Source: Drosophila miranda
Taxonomy: Eukaryota > Arthropoda > Insecta > Diptera > Drosophilidae
Reading direction: 5' to 3'
Assembly (NCBI RefSeq): GCF_003369915.1
Contig: NW_022881603.1
Span: 13,799,593-13,863,592 of the forward strand
DNA: 64,000 nt
Numbering within the stretch: the stretch's first letter is position 1; each line of letters starts with the position of its first letter. The translations under genes were made by a program, and so were the position numbers. Below the pieces are notes generated by a model. It had not been told where the DNA came from. It ran no database searches and was given only the letters and a program-made list of their open reading frames with translations. This document shows positions 31,144 through 44,953 of this stretch, piece after piece.

Positions 31144-32357
31144 CCTCACCCACTGAAGCCGGACAGGACGGAAATCGGCAGGCGCTGATCTGAAACCCAA
31201 AAGCGTGTACTCGTATGTAGTAGAATTTCCACATCAAAACCACATTTTCCAACAACAATTTTAGGCGACCCTCAATGTAAAATTGGAGTGCCAAATCGGA
31301 GGGTGCCATTGCCACAGCCACACTTCCGCATACGCTCTCGCGTACACGTACACGTACTCCACTCACACTCGCACGTTTGCAGTGTTTTCCTCGTTTCGAC
31401 AAACAAAACAAAAAATATTTAAATTCTGTGTTTTCATAATGCTTTTTGTACTAATCGGGGACGGGCAAAATGGCAGAGGAAAATTTCTGATGTGCAATCT
31501 TACTTTTCTTCACAACGGGCAGCGGCGGTACAATTCTTTGCCAATTTTCAGCCGCTTCTTTTTGGTGCACACAAACGAAATCACTGCAAATAACTTTGGA
31601 ATGGACGTTTATTTACACATGTTCCAACGTCTTGGTTATTTTTGAGCGGCGCGTATGTTGTTAAAAAAGAAGAACTTTTGCAGGGCATTTATGCAGAGTC
31701 GCACGCCATCATGACCGCGGATTTACGAACTTAACCCACTTAACCCCCTCTATTTAAACAGTTTAACGACTTGAGGTAAATGGCGAAAAATATGGTAAGT
31801 TCTTTTTGTAGATCCATGCCAACTTTTCTCTGAACTTAAAAAAACTACGATATCTTTCACCTGAATTGCGCTAAAATGATTACATTTTCTTCATATATTT
31901 TGGTGGCATATTAAAATACCCCCTTGGTCTACAATGGGCTAATCATTATCCGTCAAGTATTGGAAACAATATTTTTTGATTTTGATATTCCGTGGAATAT
32001 TACAAGCTAGATGGATCGCGCAGCCCTGCCCACATAATTTAATCCACTTAATACACCTATTTTCTACATGACTGGTTTATTTTAGATACTTGCTTTTATT
32101 CGATTTTGTCTAAAAAAAAGGTTTTAGCTCTACCTACAGAGTTTTATCCCATTGATGAATACATTTTCTGCAAGATTAACTACTTTTAAGTACTCCCAGT
32201 TATTGTATTTTGACTAAAACATGGTTTGAACAAAAACGTTAAACAAAAACAAAATTGCAATGTTGCTGGTATTTGAAGACTTGTTGCTTATCAAACGGAG
32301 TATGGGTCATTGTATACCCTATCCAAACTATTTTTAAAACGTAATTAACACAGAAAT
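31144..32357. other. Upstream region of PDS5, no gene seen
   Basis: Between the PDS5 start codon (31143) and the second array. The first ~280 bases are moderately GC-rich and probably hold the PDS5 5' UTR and promoter. From ~31640 the sequence is AT-rich with no long frame or repeat match. No TATA box or RNA gene was recognised. Confidence 0.4.
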
Positions 32358-32984
32358 TGTTACGAACCTTTGTTTTCTTCGGGCAAGGCCGGCTAGCCAG
32401 TCATCCCAGGGCTGGGTACTTCCCAAGCCCTCAGGTCGCACAATATACCAACTAATTGGACATCTCGAACAAATTGAAACAACAAAAGTAACCGACAAAA
32501 AAAAAACTGCAAACGGACTCTACTCGACAAACAACATTACAGTAACTTCCTTCAACACAGACGTGGACCAGGTCGAGGTGTCGATGTTTTTACCCCTGAC
32601 GTACCCTCCCTACCTGAGATCTGAATAACAACGTTTTGGATCTCCCTGCCATGTGCAGCAGCCTTACCCTCTCGTTGCTGTGGCTCCTCTTCCTCCCATA
32701 TGAAACGCTTAGCAATTCATTTTCTTCGTTATAATTTTCACTTCAATTTCCTAATTTTACACGGTATCATCGTTACACTAAGCCTGCCTATTCATACCCC
32801 CCTCATCTTATCACTACGGGCGGTTAATAAATAAATAGATAAATAGAAATAATTAACATAATAAATATAAATAAGTTACATATAGATATAATATGGACGG
32901 ACTTAAATTAGGGTATTAACATATACATATAAATGGAGACGTCTAACAAAAATAAATAATGGGAGTAAATAAGTTAATTGATGA
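32358..32984 (-). repeat. Gag-only element LTR, array 2, left
   Basis: The left edge follows unique sequence (...ACACAGAAAT), so TGTTACGAAC is the true end of the LTR. This fixes the boundary used for all other copies. Confidence 0.85.
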
Positions 32985-33837
32985 TTTTTTTCTCTCCCTA
33001 AATGGGCGAGGGACCCGCACTACGTGGCCAGGATAGTTTCTTCGAGACCAGCAAAACCAAGCCAGGATGGCGGAGCTGTGGCCTATTCCCTATGGATTTG
33101 CCAACAAAAAGAATAAATTTGGGGTTTCTTTACTCCCCCTTTGAAGCGGACTCACTCTGGTGCTTTTTGGGTCTACTTTCCGTCGCGCTGGTCAGCTCTA
33201 AAGTTCCTGGGGTTTCACTGATCTTGATCCCCTGGAATCACAGATTTATTTATCTTTTATCGGGTGATGGCCACTACTCCATCCTCATCCCACTCACTTT
33301 TTCTTTCAAAACTAAAAAAATCACTAGATCACTATGTCCGGCGCGCATGCTCCTCCGTTGCGGGAATTTCTTTCTCTGAACCCCCTCTTGGCTTAGCTGC
33401 TCTGTTTAATGCTCCCGGGCCGCTGATCCCCATCGCTCTCTCTTCTATCGCCCTTGAACTAGGTTCAAGGGCATGGCCTGATTCGGGCTGCTGGCGGCTC
33501 TCTTTTCTTTGGGGTATGGGTGAGTTGGCTTCGGGACTCCGTTATGGGATGAGATCGGAAATCCTCTCTCATAACGGCTCCGGAGAGCGCGCGGAACTCT
33601 CACTCTCCAGGACCAGGTGGCGGCACTCTTGCTAACCCTTTCCCCTTAAATTTTGGCCTTGCCACTATGTTCGAACTTCTTTCCTCCTCACCGCTTCTAT
33701 GGGACATCACCTATCGATATCTTCGCATGCAACACCTAGCGAAAATTCGAGCGACCATGGCCGCGGAGAATTATTCGCAAACATCGAAGAGTTACACGTT
33801 TCACTAAAACTGCTGGCCTTCCCGGACATTACGGTGC

Positions 33838-34238
33838 CTAGGATCTTGCAGCGCCCAACGTAGGCTTACACCCACTGATCGGATATTCTCTCAGCTGCTC
33901 CCCGTTCCGGACTCGGATCGCGTAAAAGTAGCGGGCGATCTCGTCATCGAGTCCCGTCTTCAAGACTCGCACCATTTCGGGCTCATCCAAAGGTGTGGTG
34001 AGTCTTGCCGCCAGCCTGCGCATCGCTCTAAAGTACTCTTCCACAGATTCGCCAGATTGTTGTCGTCGCTCATGCAAGGTGCGTAGCCGCTCGAACTCGC
34101 CACACACTGCTCGGAACCGGGACACCAAATCCTCGTCCTTCAAATCCTCCCATACTTCCGGAGGCCGTTCTCGGACAAATTGCCAATACCACTCCGCCGC
34201 TTGTCCTTTGACGAGATGGTGAAAGTTGTCAAGGACCT
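33838..34238 (-). pseudogene. gag of array 2, C-terminal half
   Basis: Encodes the gag domain from ~HHLVKGQAAEWYWQF to the GAARS end. It is cut off at 34238 by the BEL-B insertion, where GACCT is duplicated. The N-terminal half lies at 45326-46022. Confidence 0.85.
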
Positions 34239-34610
34239 TGTGGAGATAATGTTTTTTATCCCCAATCGGCCGACTAATTATTTCGAATTAAATAAAACTC
34301 GGCGCAGAAATAAAATTACGATATGTTCTTTAATGCGTGACATCCAAATTGCAAGTGTGGCTTGCCTGCCCTTTACATTGCCGCTCCGATCGCTAAGCGC
34401 AGCTTCGCTCGGCCGACGTCGGTAGGCAGACGCAAAGCGGAGATAGCGAAGAGCGAGCTGGCAGAGAGCGTTTAGCAGGGCAAGCAAGCGCAGAGCTTTA
34501 ACAAACAAATGAGTGACATAGACATAAGTAACAAACAAAATAAGCGGCTGAGGGCCAAGAATTAGGTGCTATTTGGCAAGCAGCTAATCGGCTGGGTTCT
34601 GCTCCGAACA
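34239..34610 (-). repeat. BEL-B 3' LTR
   Basis: Starts TGTGGAGATAATG and ends GCTCCGAACA; 372 bp. Confidence 0.9.
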
Positions 34611-37600
34611 TTCACCCCCCGTTGGAAGGCAAAGGCTTTCAACAGATCCATCCTGAAGGGGCAGAACCGCTATTTTTCCAACGGCCCTCTTGAAAATGCC
34701 TTTTTGAGTGCGGATGACGGCTACTCTGATGGTTCCATCTTTTCCTGGGATGACGCTCTCAATGCGGCCAAGCGGCCACCTTAATGGTGGCAGCGTTTCC
34801 TCCTTGATCATGACGAGCGCTCCTAGCTTGATGTTTGGAGACGATGACCGCCACTTGCTCCGCTCCTGAAGAATCGAAAGATACGCCGTGCTCCATTTTC
34901 TCCAAAACGCCTGCTTCATTTGACACAGCCGCTGCCATCGACTAAGTAGGTTGACCCGGAGATGCGCCACATCTGGCTCGTCGAATGCAGCTTTCGGGGC
35001 TCCATTGAGAAAGTGGTTTGGCGTGAGCACATCTAGATCATCGGGACTTTCTGTAATTGCATAAAGCGGACGGGAATTTAACAAAGCAGAGATTTCACAA
35101 GCCAAGGTCTGAATTTCATCAAGAGTAAAAATGTAGGTCCCGACGATGCGATGAAAATGATATTTAGCTGCTTTAACAGCCGCCTCCCACAAACCCCCAA
35201 AATGAGGTGAGCGAGGGGGATGAATTTCCAGTCGATTCCACTAGAAACGCAGAGATGTGACACAGCCGACGTATGAGGATCGCTGAGGAACATTTGCCGA
35301 AGCTCCAAAAGCTCATTTTTTGCTCCTACAAAATTTGTAGCGTTGTCTGACCAGATGATTCGAGGTTTGGGATGTAGACTTATAAAACGCCTTAATGCCT
35401 TAATAGATCCCGAACGACTTCCAAATGAGTTGCTTTGGTGCTAAAGCATACGAAGACAGCGATGTAACATTTGATAGGAGGCCTGCTTCTGACTTCCGAC
35501 TTGTGATAAAAGGGTCCGCAAAAATCAACGCCCGTTGTGTGGAATGCTGGATTAGTCCTTACGCGATCCGCAGGCAAGTTTCCCATGATATGTTGCCTCA
35601 GCACTGGCTTCAAACGAAAGCATCTAACACATTTGCGAATGATTCCCGCAACATATTTGCGTCCACCAATAGGCCAGAATTTTTGCCGAAGCAGTCCGAG
35701 CAATCCTTGAGCTCCTGCGTGGAGAAACCTTTCGTGAAAGAAGATAATAATAGAGACAGTGACAGGATGTCCCTTAGGAAGCAGGATCGGGTGCTTCGCG
35801 TCGTAGTCCAATTCGGCATTTTGGAGGCGGCCTCCAACACGCAGCAATCCAAAGCTATCCAGAAATGGATTCAGTGAGGCCATCGTGCTTTTTGGGGGTA
35901 GGGCCTGTATGCTGGCGAGGGCCCTTATCTCTTCCGAAAATTGTTGCTGCTGTATTGCCCTTATGAGCAAATGCGTACCATTTTTGATGTCGATTACGGT
36001 ATGTTGACCTTTCGACCGCGCTATGCCTTTGTCCTTGAGAATGTAGAATCGATATATGTAAGCAAAGACGCGCTGCATGGATCCGAATGAGTTTTGAAAT
36101 TTGCAATCGTACGATACATCCCTTTCGTTTGAAATAACCAATGCTGCATGACGACGTTCTGGTACATCGGTCGGCAATTGCAAGCCTGCAGGCCACTCTG
36201 AGCTCTCAAGACGCAAGAATGGTGGTCCAGAGATCCAAAGGCTGCTCCATTAATTCAGCGGGCGTGGATCCACGTGATATGATGTCGGCAGGATTCAACT
36301 TTGTGGGCACGTGATGCCAAGTCATTCCAGCGGTGAGCTCCTGAATCCGCTGAACTCGATTAGAAACAAATATATTAAAATTCGATGGTGATTCTCGAAT
36401 CCAGGCAAGGGCTATGGACGAATCCAACCAGCAATGTATTTGGCATGGAGCTGATAATCCCTTAACTATGGTGGACACTAGTTCGGCTAATACGAGGGCA
36501 GCGGACAGCTCAAGCTTGGGGATAGTCATACTTTTCAAGGGCGCGACTCTGGATTTAGAGCATAAGAGATGACTTTGCACAATGCTGCTTGGCTCGCATC
36601 ACAAAACGCGTGCATTTCTAATCTGGCTTGCTGCCGAAGCACGTAACGTGGAAACTTAAAGTTTTTAACCATCTACAACTGCGAAGTCAGCTCAATCCAA
36701 GTCGTATGTAGATCCTGGGGCAGGCTTTCGTTCCATAGCGACTGCATAAATATTTTAGCTTTTGTGATGATGGGAGAGATGAGCCCTAGAGGATCGTAGA
36801 ACCTAGCTAGTGTAGACAGGACCGGACGCTTCGATATTGGGCCTGCAGCGGTTCCGACGTGAGCGAAGCTAAACAGAAGATTGTCCGTGGTGGGATCCCA
36901 AACTAGACCAAGCGCCTTGGTTACTTCAGTCCCGTCATGAAAGGTAAGGAACTTTTCGCGATCCGCCTCCGATACGCCTTCCAAAGCAGCGGGTTCATTG
37001 GAACACCATTTACGTATGGGAAAACATCCTTTCGAAAGTATCTCCTTTACCTGCTGACGAATCTTGATGACAGAATCAATGCTGTCCCCTCCAGATATGA
37101 GATCATCGACATAGAAATCTCTTCGAACAACATCAGCGCCAAGCGGAAAACGCAACTCTTCATCATTTGATGAATGCATAGCACGAATTGCTAAGAAAGC
37201 GGCAGGTTTGGTTCCGTAAGTAACAGTCTCCAACTTGAACACCTGAATCTCCTCCTTCGGGTCATTGCGCCATAGGATGCACTGCACGTGCGTATCGGGA
37301 TGGGAAACGCGTACACAGCGGTACATTTTGCAGATATCGCCACACAAGGCGACTTTAAAAAAGCGGAAACGAAGCAGAGTTATCAGAATTTTAGGTTGGA
37401 TGGTGGGTCCAGCCATAAGCGCATCATTCAGTGATACTCCAGACGCTGTTTTGGCAGATCCATCGAACACTACGCGTAATTTGGTGGTTGTACTATCCTG
37501 CTTGTGGACGCAATGGTGAGGCAAGAAGTACTGCGGGAGGTCTGACTGCCGCGAAGCTGGCGACATGTGTCCTAAATCACGATACTCCTGAAGAAACTCC

Positions 37601-38219
37601 ATATATTTTGCCTTAAGCTGTGCATTTTTTGCTAGCTTCCTCTCCAAATTTAGAAATCTACGTAGCGCCTGCTGATACGATTCTCCTAATTCCTCTAGAC
37701 TGAATTTGGTTGGAAAACGCACGGAGTAAGCTCCGGACTCTAGGCGAATGCAGTTTGTGACGAAATGCTGTTCCCAATGAGCAGATTCCTCCGAAATTGA
37801 TGAGGGCGAATAATCTCCATCGACTTCCCAAAACCGCCTTACAATATCGCACAAATTAGTCTCGCAAGCGGAGATGACAGGGGGATCTTCAACGGCTGTT
37901 AGCGCCGCACGGGCTTTCTCAGAGTTTTTAATACTTCCTGACACTATCCAGTCAAGTTTCGTCTTCTGCAATGTTGGCAATTGGTCTGACAGTCGAATCT
38001 GTCCAACGCACATTAATTCGAAAAACAAACCAGCACCAGCAACAGATCGACACGCTGGGGCTTGGCGAAATTAGGATCAGCCAGTTTTAGATTATTTGGC
38101 ATTGGCCAATCCTTTGCGTCTAGGCCGAAGTTAGGCTGCATTCCTGTGATTGAGGCAGTGATAATTGCAGAGAGGAAACCTTTCGTCTTGATTTTACTTT
38201 TTTCCTTGTCTCGAATCAA
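34584..38219 (-). pseudogene. BEL-B pol, downstream part, multiple frameshifts
   Basis: Fragments in order on the minus strand: protease tail/linker (38013-38219), reverse transcriptase (36673-38028; LRVVFDGSAK and YVDDLISGG present), RNase H-like region (36206-36580), integrase finger and first catalytic D (35392-36216; CVRCFRLKP, GVDFCGPF), middle integrase (35078-35308) and C-terminal integrase (34584-35192; GGLWEAAVK equivalent MWEAAVKAAKYHF, then KLGALVMIKEETLPP). At least five frame breaks separate these, so it is inactive. The C-terminal piece shows what BEL-A lost at its in-frame stop. Confidence 0.85.
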
Positions 38220-38989
38220 CTTTCACAGAGATCGGTTGTGTCGCGCTTGTGCAAAGTTGTTTTCTTTATTCTGCTTTAGCGGAGCATTCTCTTGTGTGCT
38301 AAAAATAGCATACATCGTAAATTCGGGTCCTGCTTTGTGCGGTGTCGGCAATTGGACAAAAACAAAAAACACATTTGTGAACGTTTTTACAACTGTATTC
38401 ACTGCCCTTCGGGCAAGACATTCCCCTCAGTCTGCGCACAGCCGCACAAGAGGGGCAATAAAAACTTCGCTTATCAGCTACGGTATAATGAATTCGAATA
38501 GTTCATCTGACTCTCGCCTTAGAAATAAGCGGACTGATCATGAGAGAATGCTTCTAATATCAGGCAAATTACCTTCTGAGATTCGTTCTGAGTACCGTTC
38601 AGAGGCTGAACGCCCAAATGCACAGAAACCACAACAACAGTAACATTCACTAGTGCCACCAACAACACCACCTACACCATGGCAACTGCTACAATAAGCA
38701 GTATCTGCCCTGCACTAAGCTTTGATAGCCAAGAAAACTCCATATCCACATGCCCCGACGACACTGAGGCAAAAACACTTCGCACTGCTGCCGAACGACT
38801 TCTGGATGCTCAAAAACGGAGAACGGGCAAAAGAAAAAACGATCAGACTTTGTCATCTAAATCTAAACGAGGGAGCGGCGGCCGGGACCTGGGCTTGCCC
38901 CCACTACAAGCCAACAGGCAAACACCAACAACAGATTTTCCATTCTTGACACGAACATCCCAAGTGATAGTAATAATGAGGAAGTTCGG

Positions 38990-40359
38990 ATGAATGTAGA
39001 TGCAGACGCTGGAAATGACCAACTGGATGAACACCTTTATGAAGCAGTTAATACAGACCAGTGTCTTCAAGGAGAATTAACGAGCTCTGGTAATCAGCTT
39101 AAAGGCCCTCCAAAACCACCGCAAATAGTTGTCAATATTAGCAACTTAAATGACTTATTTGATGTCATAAAGGACGTTGCAAATTTGAATAACGTTGTCG
39201 TCAAAGCTAACCAGGGGGAAACGGTCAGAATCCTCCCCAAAGACAGTGATACCTATAGAGCAATTGTGGATTGTTTCGATGCCATTGGAATAGAATTCCA
39301 CACATACCAATTGCAGACTGAAAAGCCTCATAGAATTGTTGTAAGAGACCTACATCATAGCACCCTAAACAATGATATTACCGCCGATTTTAAAATGTTG
39401 GGCTTCGAGGTCCTTCACATCCATAATCCAAGCTCAAGGACTAACAAGGACGAAAAACTTAATATTTTTTCATTAATATTAAGCCTTGTGCAAAAATTAA
39501 CGAAATTTACCAAGTCAAGACCCTTTGCCGCCAAAAAATAAGGATTGAAAGGATGCGAAAATCCACAGAGATTGTTCAATGTCGTCGATGCCAGGATTTC
39601 GGCCACACAGCCAAATACCGCCGCCGACATCACAACTGTGCCAGATGCGGTGAAAATCCCCAAACCTCACAATGCACACGCCCCCTAGATGCACAGCCAA
39701 CCTGCATTCACTGCTCTGGAAGCCATATGGCCAGTTACAAAGGATGCCAATGGTATCAGGAGTTTCTACGCCGATCAATGGGCTCCGCAAAGAAGGCAAT
39801 TAATACGAACAGGACGGGTCATGTCCCCTTAAATAATCAAGTGGCATATGCTTACTCTACCACACAACAGTTTCCTACCTTGCAGTCTAGTCACAAAAAG
39901 GGGGCTAATAGACCAACAATGCAGCAGCACCAGCGAAATATTGTTCAGCACCAACCTTTGGTAGGCACTAGAAGTAATACAGGAGCCTCCTATGCTGCCG
40001 TAGCAAATGGTAATTCAAATGCAATACCTGCTACACCTGCTCAGCGTCGTTTTCATAGTCTACAAGCGCATCAGCCACAAGGATTGAATAACCAGCAACA
40101 GAATTCATATAAAGTTCATGCACTGCTACAACAACAGCAGACAAAATTTCAACAATGGCAACAACAGCTCCAACAGCAGCAGCAGCAGCAGTTTCTTATG
40201 TGGCTAAAGCAACAGCAGCAAGAAAAGCAGCAGCATAATAGTCAAGCCAATCAACGCCTTGAAAAACTTGAAAAAATGGTTTTTGAATTGGCCAACACGA
40301 TTAAGCAATGGGCTGGATCTAATCTTCAGCTCCAGAACAACGTTTCAGCATCTCAATGA
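38990..40359 (+). pseudogene. Jockey-type LINE ORF1 (Gag-like), interrupted
   Basis: First part (38990-39541) carries a region like the PRE_C2HC domain of jockey-group Gag proteins (YRAIVDCFDAIGIEFHTYQL ... IRVV-like and HNPSS). It ends at a stop at 39539-39541. The second part (39553-40359) has CCHC-type knuckles (CRRCQDFGHTAKY, CARCGENPQTSQC, CIHCSGSHMASYKGC; one expected Cys/His position is replaced in the first). A Gln-rich tract follows (CAG/CAA repeats, 40110-40240). A frame change between ~39460 and 39560 separates the two parts. An upstream frame at 38679-38993 may be the start of ORF1. Its role is RNA binding for retrotransposition. Confidence 0.75.
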
Positions 40360-43062
40360 ACCCACTAAAGGTTCTCATCTGGAATGCTAACGGCATTTCA
40401 GGGAAAGCAAAAGAAGTTGAGCTCTTCGCGCACAAGAATAGCGTTGACATTCTTCTTTTGACGGAGATCAGAATTAAAAGAGGGGCAGCTATAAAAATAA
40501 ATGGATATGCCTTCTATCCAGCCTTCAAGCCATCGCGGAATAATAATAGCGTTGGTGGAGTTGCGGTTTTAGTTAAGACTTCGCTTCGTCATTTTCCACA
40601 AAGGGTCATTGAGACACGCAGCATGCAAATGTCAGCAGTAAAAGGAGCCACAGGACTGGGCGATGTGGAGTTCAGCGCCATTTACTGCCCTCCCAGAGTC
40701 AGGATTGAGGAAAGACATTACATCGCACTCCGTGCTTGCGGGCAAAGGTATTTGGTTGGTGGTGACTGGAATGCCCGACACTGGCTGTGGGGAGACACTT
40801 ACAATTCCCCTAGGGGGCGAGAGCTAGCGGAAGCCATCTCGGCTACTGGCGCTAAGATCCTTGCAACTGGATCACCAACCAGGTACCCATATGTACTCAA
40901 TCACACGCCGTCCTGCATAGACTTCGCAGTACATCATGGTACTCCGGATTCTCGAGCAACAATAAGTCAGAGCTGGGATCTGGACTCCGACCATCTGGCC
41001 TTAGTCATCAGCATTAAAACAGATGGCATTATAGAAAATCAAAGCCCTCATCTAGTCACCAAGCACACTGATCTGCTCGCATTTAGGCAACATTTGGAGA
41101 GGTCGATTCAACTGAACGTCACGCTAAACTCTGAGGAAGATATCGAGATGGCTGTAGATAACATCACAGAGAGTATACACATGGCTGCTGCTGCCTCAAC
41201 GCCCTCGCATCCTCCGACAAGCGCCGCCTATGGAATAGTTCTTACAAGAGAGGCCAGAGAGCTTTTGTCACAAAAAAGGAGACTTCGCAGGCGCGCTATC
41301 CGATCTCAAGACCCATGGGACCGAATTCTATGGAACCGGGCTGCCAAGCAACTTCGAAACACCCTGAGAGAACTTCGAAGCAACTTCTTTGAACAAAAGC
41401 TTGCTTCCATGGATTACACCGTGGATGCTGGATATTCGCCTTGGAAGACCACTAAGTCTCTTAAGAGACAACCGTTCAGACAGATTCCCATCCGGTGTCC
41501 CAACGGTGAACTTGCTAGAAACGAAGAAGAGCAGGCCAATTCGTTTGCACATCATTTAGGGGACAGGTTCACCCATTACCAATTCGCCACGGAGGCGCAG
41601 TACAAAGAGACAAAAGATAGTCTGCAAACACCTCTACAAATGGCCTTACCCATTAAACCAGCCAGGGCTGAGGAGATTGTTGAAGTCATCAAGTCCCTAC
41701 CGAGGAAGAAGGCTCCTGGCATTGACAGAGTGTGCAATTCCACACTGAAAGCATTGCTTACTCGGGCGATACTCTACATAGTGATCATTTTTAACGCCAT
41801 GTTAAGGATGCAGTTTTTCCCTAAGCAGTGGAAGATAGCAACAATCCTGATGATCCATAAGCCTGGAAAACCGGAGGACGACCCTGAGTCGTATCGGCCA
41901 ATAAGTCTTTTGTCTTCCTTATCTAAGGTATGGGAGAGGCTTCTTGCCAATCGTCTTGGTAGTATAATCAAGGAATGCCGTATCTTGCCGGATCACCAGT
42001 TTGGCTTTCGGGAGGGACACGGCACAGTGGAGCAAGTCCACAGATTGGCAGGACACATCCTACAGGCCTATGATGATTTAGAATACTGCAATGCAGTCTT
42101 CATTGATATGCAGCAAGCCTTCGATAGAGTTTGGCATATCGGCCTACTGAGCAAAATTAAAAAACTGTTCCCAGCACCATACTACGGTGTCCTACGATCA
42201 TACTTGGAAGGACGTTTATGGTCAGGTTCAGGAACACACATTCAACACCTTGCCAAATGAGAGCTGGAGTTCCACAGGGCAGCGTCCTTGGCCCGCTGCT
42301 TTACTCTATCTATACTGCAGATCTACCCTCCCCAAGCGAGCAACATATGGAGGCCCCCCGTAAGGCTCTGCTTGCTACCTAAGCGGACGATATAGCACTG
42401 CTCTACAGCTCCAAGTGCCGCCTTGAGGCAGCAGATGGTATCCAAGAGTACCTCTACTCTTTGGCAGCTTGGTGCAAAAGATGGAATTTAAAAGTCAACC
42501 CACTGAAGACCACCAATCCATGCTTCACCCTGAAAGCGCTCATAGACCACACCCCACCCATAAAGTATGAAGGCGTAACTTTGGACCAACCAGAGCAAGC
42601 GTCTTATAAGCGTCTGATAAGCGTCTTACTTTTGGTCCACACTTGAAAGCTACGGCTCGTAAATGTGGGCAAAGAATGCAGCAATTGCGGTGGCTGATTA
42701 ACAGAAGAAGCACCATGTCACTGAGAGCCAAAAGAGCAGTTTATGTACACTGTGTAGCCCCGATCTGGCTCTACGGTGTGCAGATTTGGGGTATAGCTGC
42801 CAAATCGAACTATAAACGGATACAGGTCTTGCAGAATCGCGCCATGAGGCAAATAACGAACTGCCCTTGGTACGTGCGCGGCTCCACCCTACATCGGGAT
42901 TTAAATCTGCATACAGTAGAGGAGCAGGTTGGAAGGCACACCAGCAGATACAGTGACAGGCTAATTAGACACCATAGTATGCTCGCCAGACGATTACTAC
43001 CTGCCAGGCCTTTGAGGCGGTTGAAGAGATTGGGTTTTGCCAAAACTATTGGCCAACTCTAA
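40356..43062 (+). pseudogene. Jockey-type LINE ORF2: endonuclease and reverse transcriptase, broken
   Basis: Overlaps the end of ORF1 by four bases (ATGA), typical of such elements. Endonuclease: VLIWNANGISGK, LLTEIRIKRG, GGDWNARH, SDHLALV (~residues 1-225). RT: PRKKAPGIDRV, RPISLLSSLSKVWERL, QFGFREGHGT, FIDMQQAFDRVWH (~430-620). A frameshift occurs near 42240-42260. In the following frame RAGVPQGSVLGPLLY is followed by TAA in place of the Tyr of the catalytic YADD motif (42379-42381). A further break lies near 42600, and the C-terminal part ends at 43062. No RNase H. The element cannot be active. Confidence 0.85.
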
Positions 43063-43165
43063 GTTTCCCTCCCAATATTATAATATTATATTTTTTGTAA
43101 GTCCTCTCGCATTTAGCATTAGGTTTGGCTACCCCAATATTATTTACCAGTGATGTTAAGATACG

Positions 43166-43194
43166 TTATATGCAATGTACGGATTCAACGCTTA

Positions 43195-43228
<34 letters not shown>

Positions 43229-44579
43229 TTCGTCTTGAGATTGAAGGAGGATGTCCACAGCCTTGCTGGATGGTAGAATTGACTCTCCAATACCGGCGAT
43301 TTGAACGTGAGACGGGTGAGGATCTAACTGCAGCTGATTGGCGAGTCTCGATGTTATAAAGTTAACCTGAGAAGCGGAATCTAAAATGGCACGACATGGA
43401 ATAAGCGATCCAAAACGGCCCCTGACATATACGATTGCAGTAGCTAGCAGCACGTTTTGGCTAGGCAGAGATTTTTGACTCGAGGGGGAGGGCTAATATA
43501 TTTGCTTGCTACTAGGGCACTTGCAGGATCATGCTGGGTCGATTCCGTGCTCGGCGACGGCAACTCAGCGTCAGCGCCCGACTGCATGTGGAGCAGTGTG
43601 TGATGCTTGGCTTGGCAATTTCTACATGCCCCTGACTTGCAGCGTTGCAATGAATGGCCTTTGTTGAGGCAGTTTAGACATAAATGGCGCTTCTTCACCT
43701 CTTTGTATCGAGAACAAACAGGGAGATCTATAAATGCCTGGCATCGGGATATGTAGTGATCGGAGGATTTGCAATACTTGTAAGTTAAGCTATTATGATC
43801 GTTAATGGAGGTGATTAGGGTGCTAGGTTTACTTTCTCCCACCTGCTGGCTAGGAATTGCGACATCTTGCTTCCAAGAATGAGGCCATGCTTGACCACCG
43901 AGGCAATCCTGACGTCGGCAAGTTCTCTTCCCATTTCTCCTTGGTCTTGTGGTCCAATTTCGTGCCTATGATGAAGATCAGCAACCCATCGAAAATCTCC
44001 TGCGGGGTCGCCAAGGTCTGAAGTGCACGCAAGTGCGAATTGATTTTGTCGAATGATTTCGATGATTGGTATACGATGGTCTTTGTGCACCATTGTCGAG
44101 AACATCGAGTGGAATTCTGGCCAATCCATGTAGTTCCCCCCGAATCGCGGAAGCTGCAACTCGGGCATTCGAGAACGGCCTATACTATTATAGGCAAACA
44201 ACGACGAATTCCCCTCGAGAGTATGCCGAGCCGTTGAATTGGCAACATTTACCGTGCGAGCAGCCATCAACTCCCGCGACAGCCTGGACCTAACCTTGAC
44301 ATAAACATTCGAAAAGTCCAGCCGGGCATCATGGGCTAACTGCAGGAAATCCAGCCTTTCAAGGCTCGTTTGAGCGGCATCAAAATCCGCATTCATTCGC
44401 TCGATCTGCTCTAAGCGAGCTTGAAGTTCTGCCTCATCTAACTCGGCAAGCTCTTCCTTGGTGAGAAAGCGATCCATGGCCTTTAGTTGGCGCGCGATGG
44501 ACTCGGCCTTGTGCTTGTAGAAATCTACATCACTCCGCATTGCTGCGTTCGCGACATTGGTAGGCTCAGGTGCTGCCAT
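43166..44579 (-). pseudogene. BEL-B gag and protease start, deleted and frame-broken
   Basis: Starts MAAPEPTNVANAAM at 44579. It is continuous to MVHKDHRIPIIE, then loses ~220 bases that are present in the duplicate copy (52330-52560). A second small deletion lies near 43855. Zinc knuckles CLNCLNKGHSLQRC and CRNCQAKHHTLLH are at ~43600-43680. The protease motif AILDSASQVNF lies at ~43370-43400 in another frame, and the frame then enters the LINE poly(A). Confidence 0.85.
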
Positions 44580-44930
44580 GTTGAGGTTTTAAAAGAGTCA
44601 CTCAGCACGACCGCAAAAGACACCTTGTATACGTATAAACGTGGGAACCGAAAGCAAAGGGATTACAGCTAATGCCTTTAGCTGTGCGAGCTGTGCGAGC
44701 TGTCCGATTCCGCTTTGTACTCCGCTTGTGTGTATTAGTGAGTTCGCTGCACTGCCTACCGCACTGCACTGACCGAATTGTCGCGACAGAGAAATTAATA
44801 GCCAGCAATGCGTGTATGTAGGTGTATGTAAGTGTGTTTAGCACCGAATTGTGCTTAACCGCCGAAAATTTGCTAGGGCTAACGAATGTCGATCGCGAAT
44901 GATTATTAATTGATACTGCAACTCAGAGAT

Positions 44931-44947
44931 CACGTCGGGGTCACCAA
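44931..44947 (-). promoter_or_regulatory. BEL-B primer binding site, tRNA-Trp type
   Basis: TGGTGACCCCGACGTGAT on the minus strand, seven bases from the LTR end. The same sequence occurs in BEL-A and in the duplicate at 53426-53442. Confidence 0.7.
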
Positions 44948-44953
44948 ATTTTA

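Larger units (their letters stand above)
38192..43226 (+). mobile_element. Jockey-clade LINE inserted in BEL-B
   Basis: About 5.0 kb with ~800 bp of 5' sequence, a two-ORF layout and a poly(A) tail of ~28 A at 43198-43225. CTTTCGTCTTGA flanks both sides (38180-38191 and 43227-43238). The near-complete length suggests it is full-length or close to it. ORF1 has zinc knuckles; ORF2 has endonuclease and RT without RNase H, as in jockey. Confidence 0.88.
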
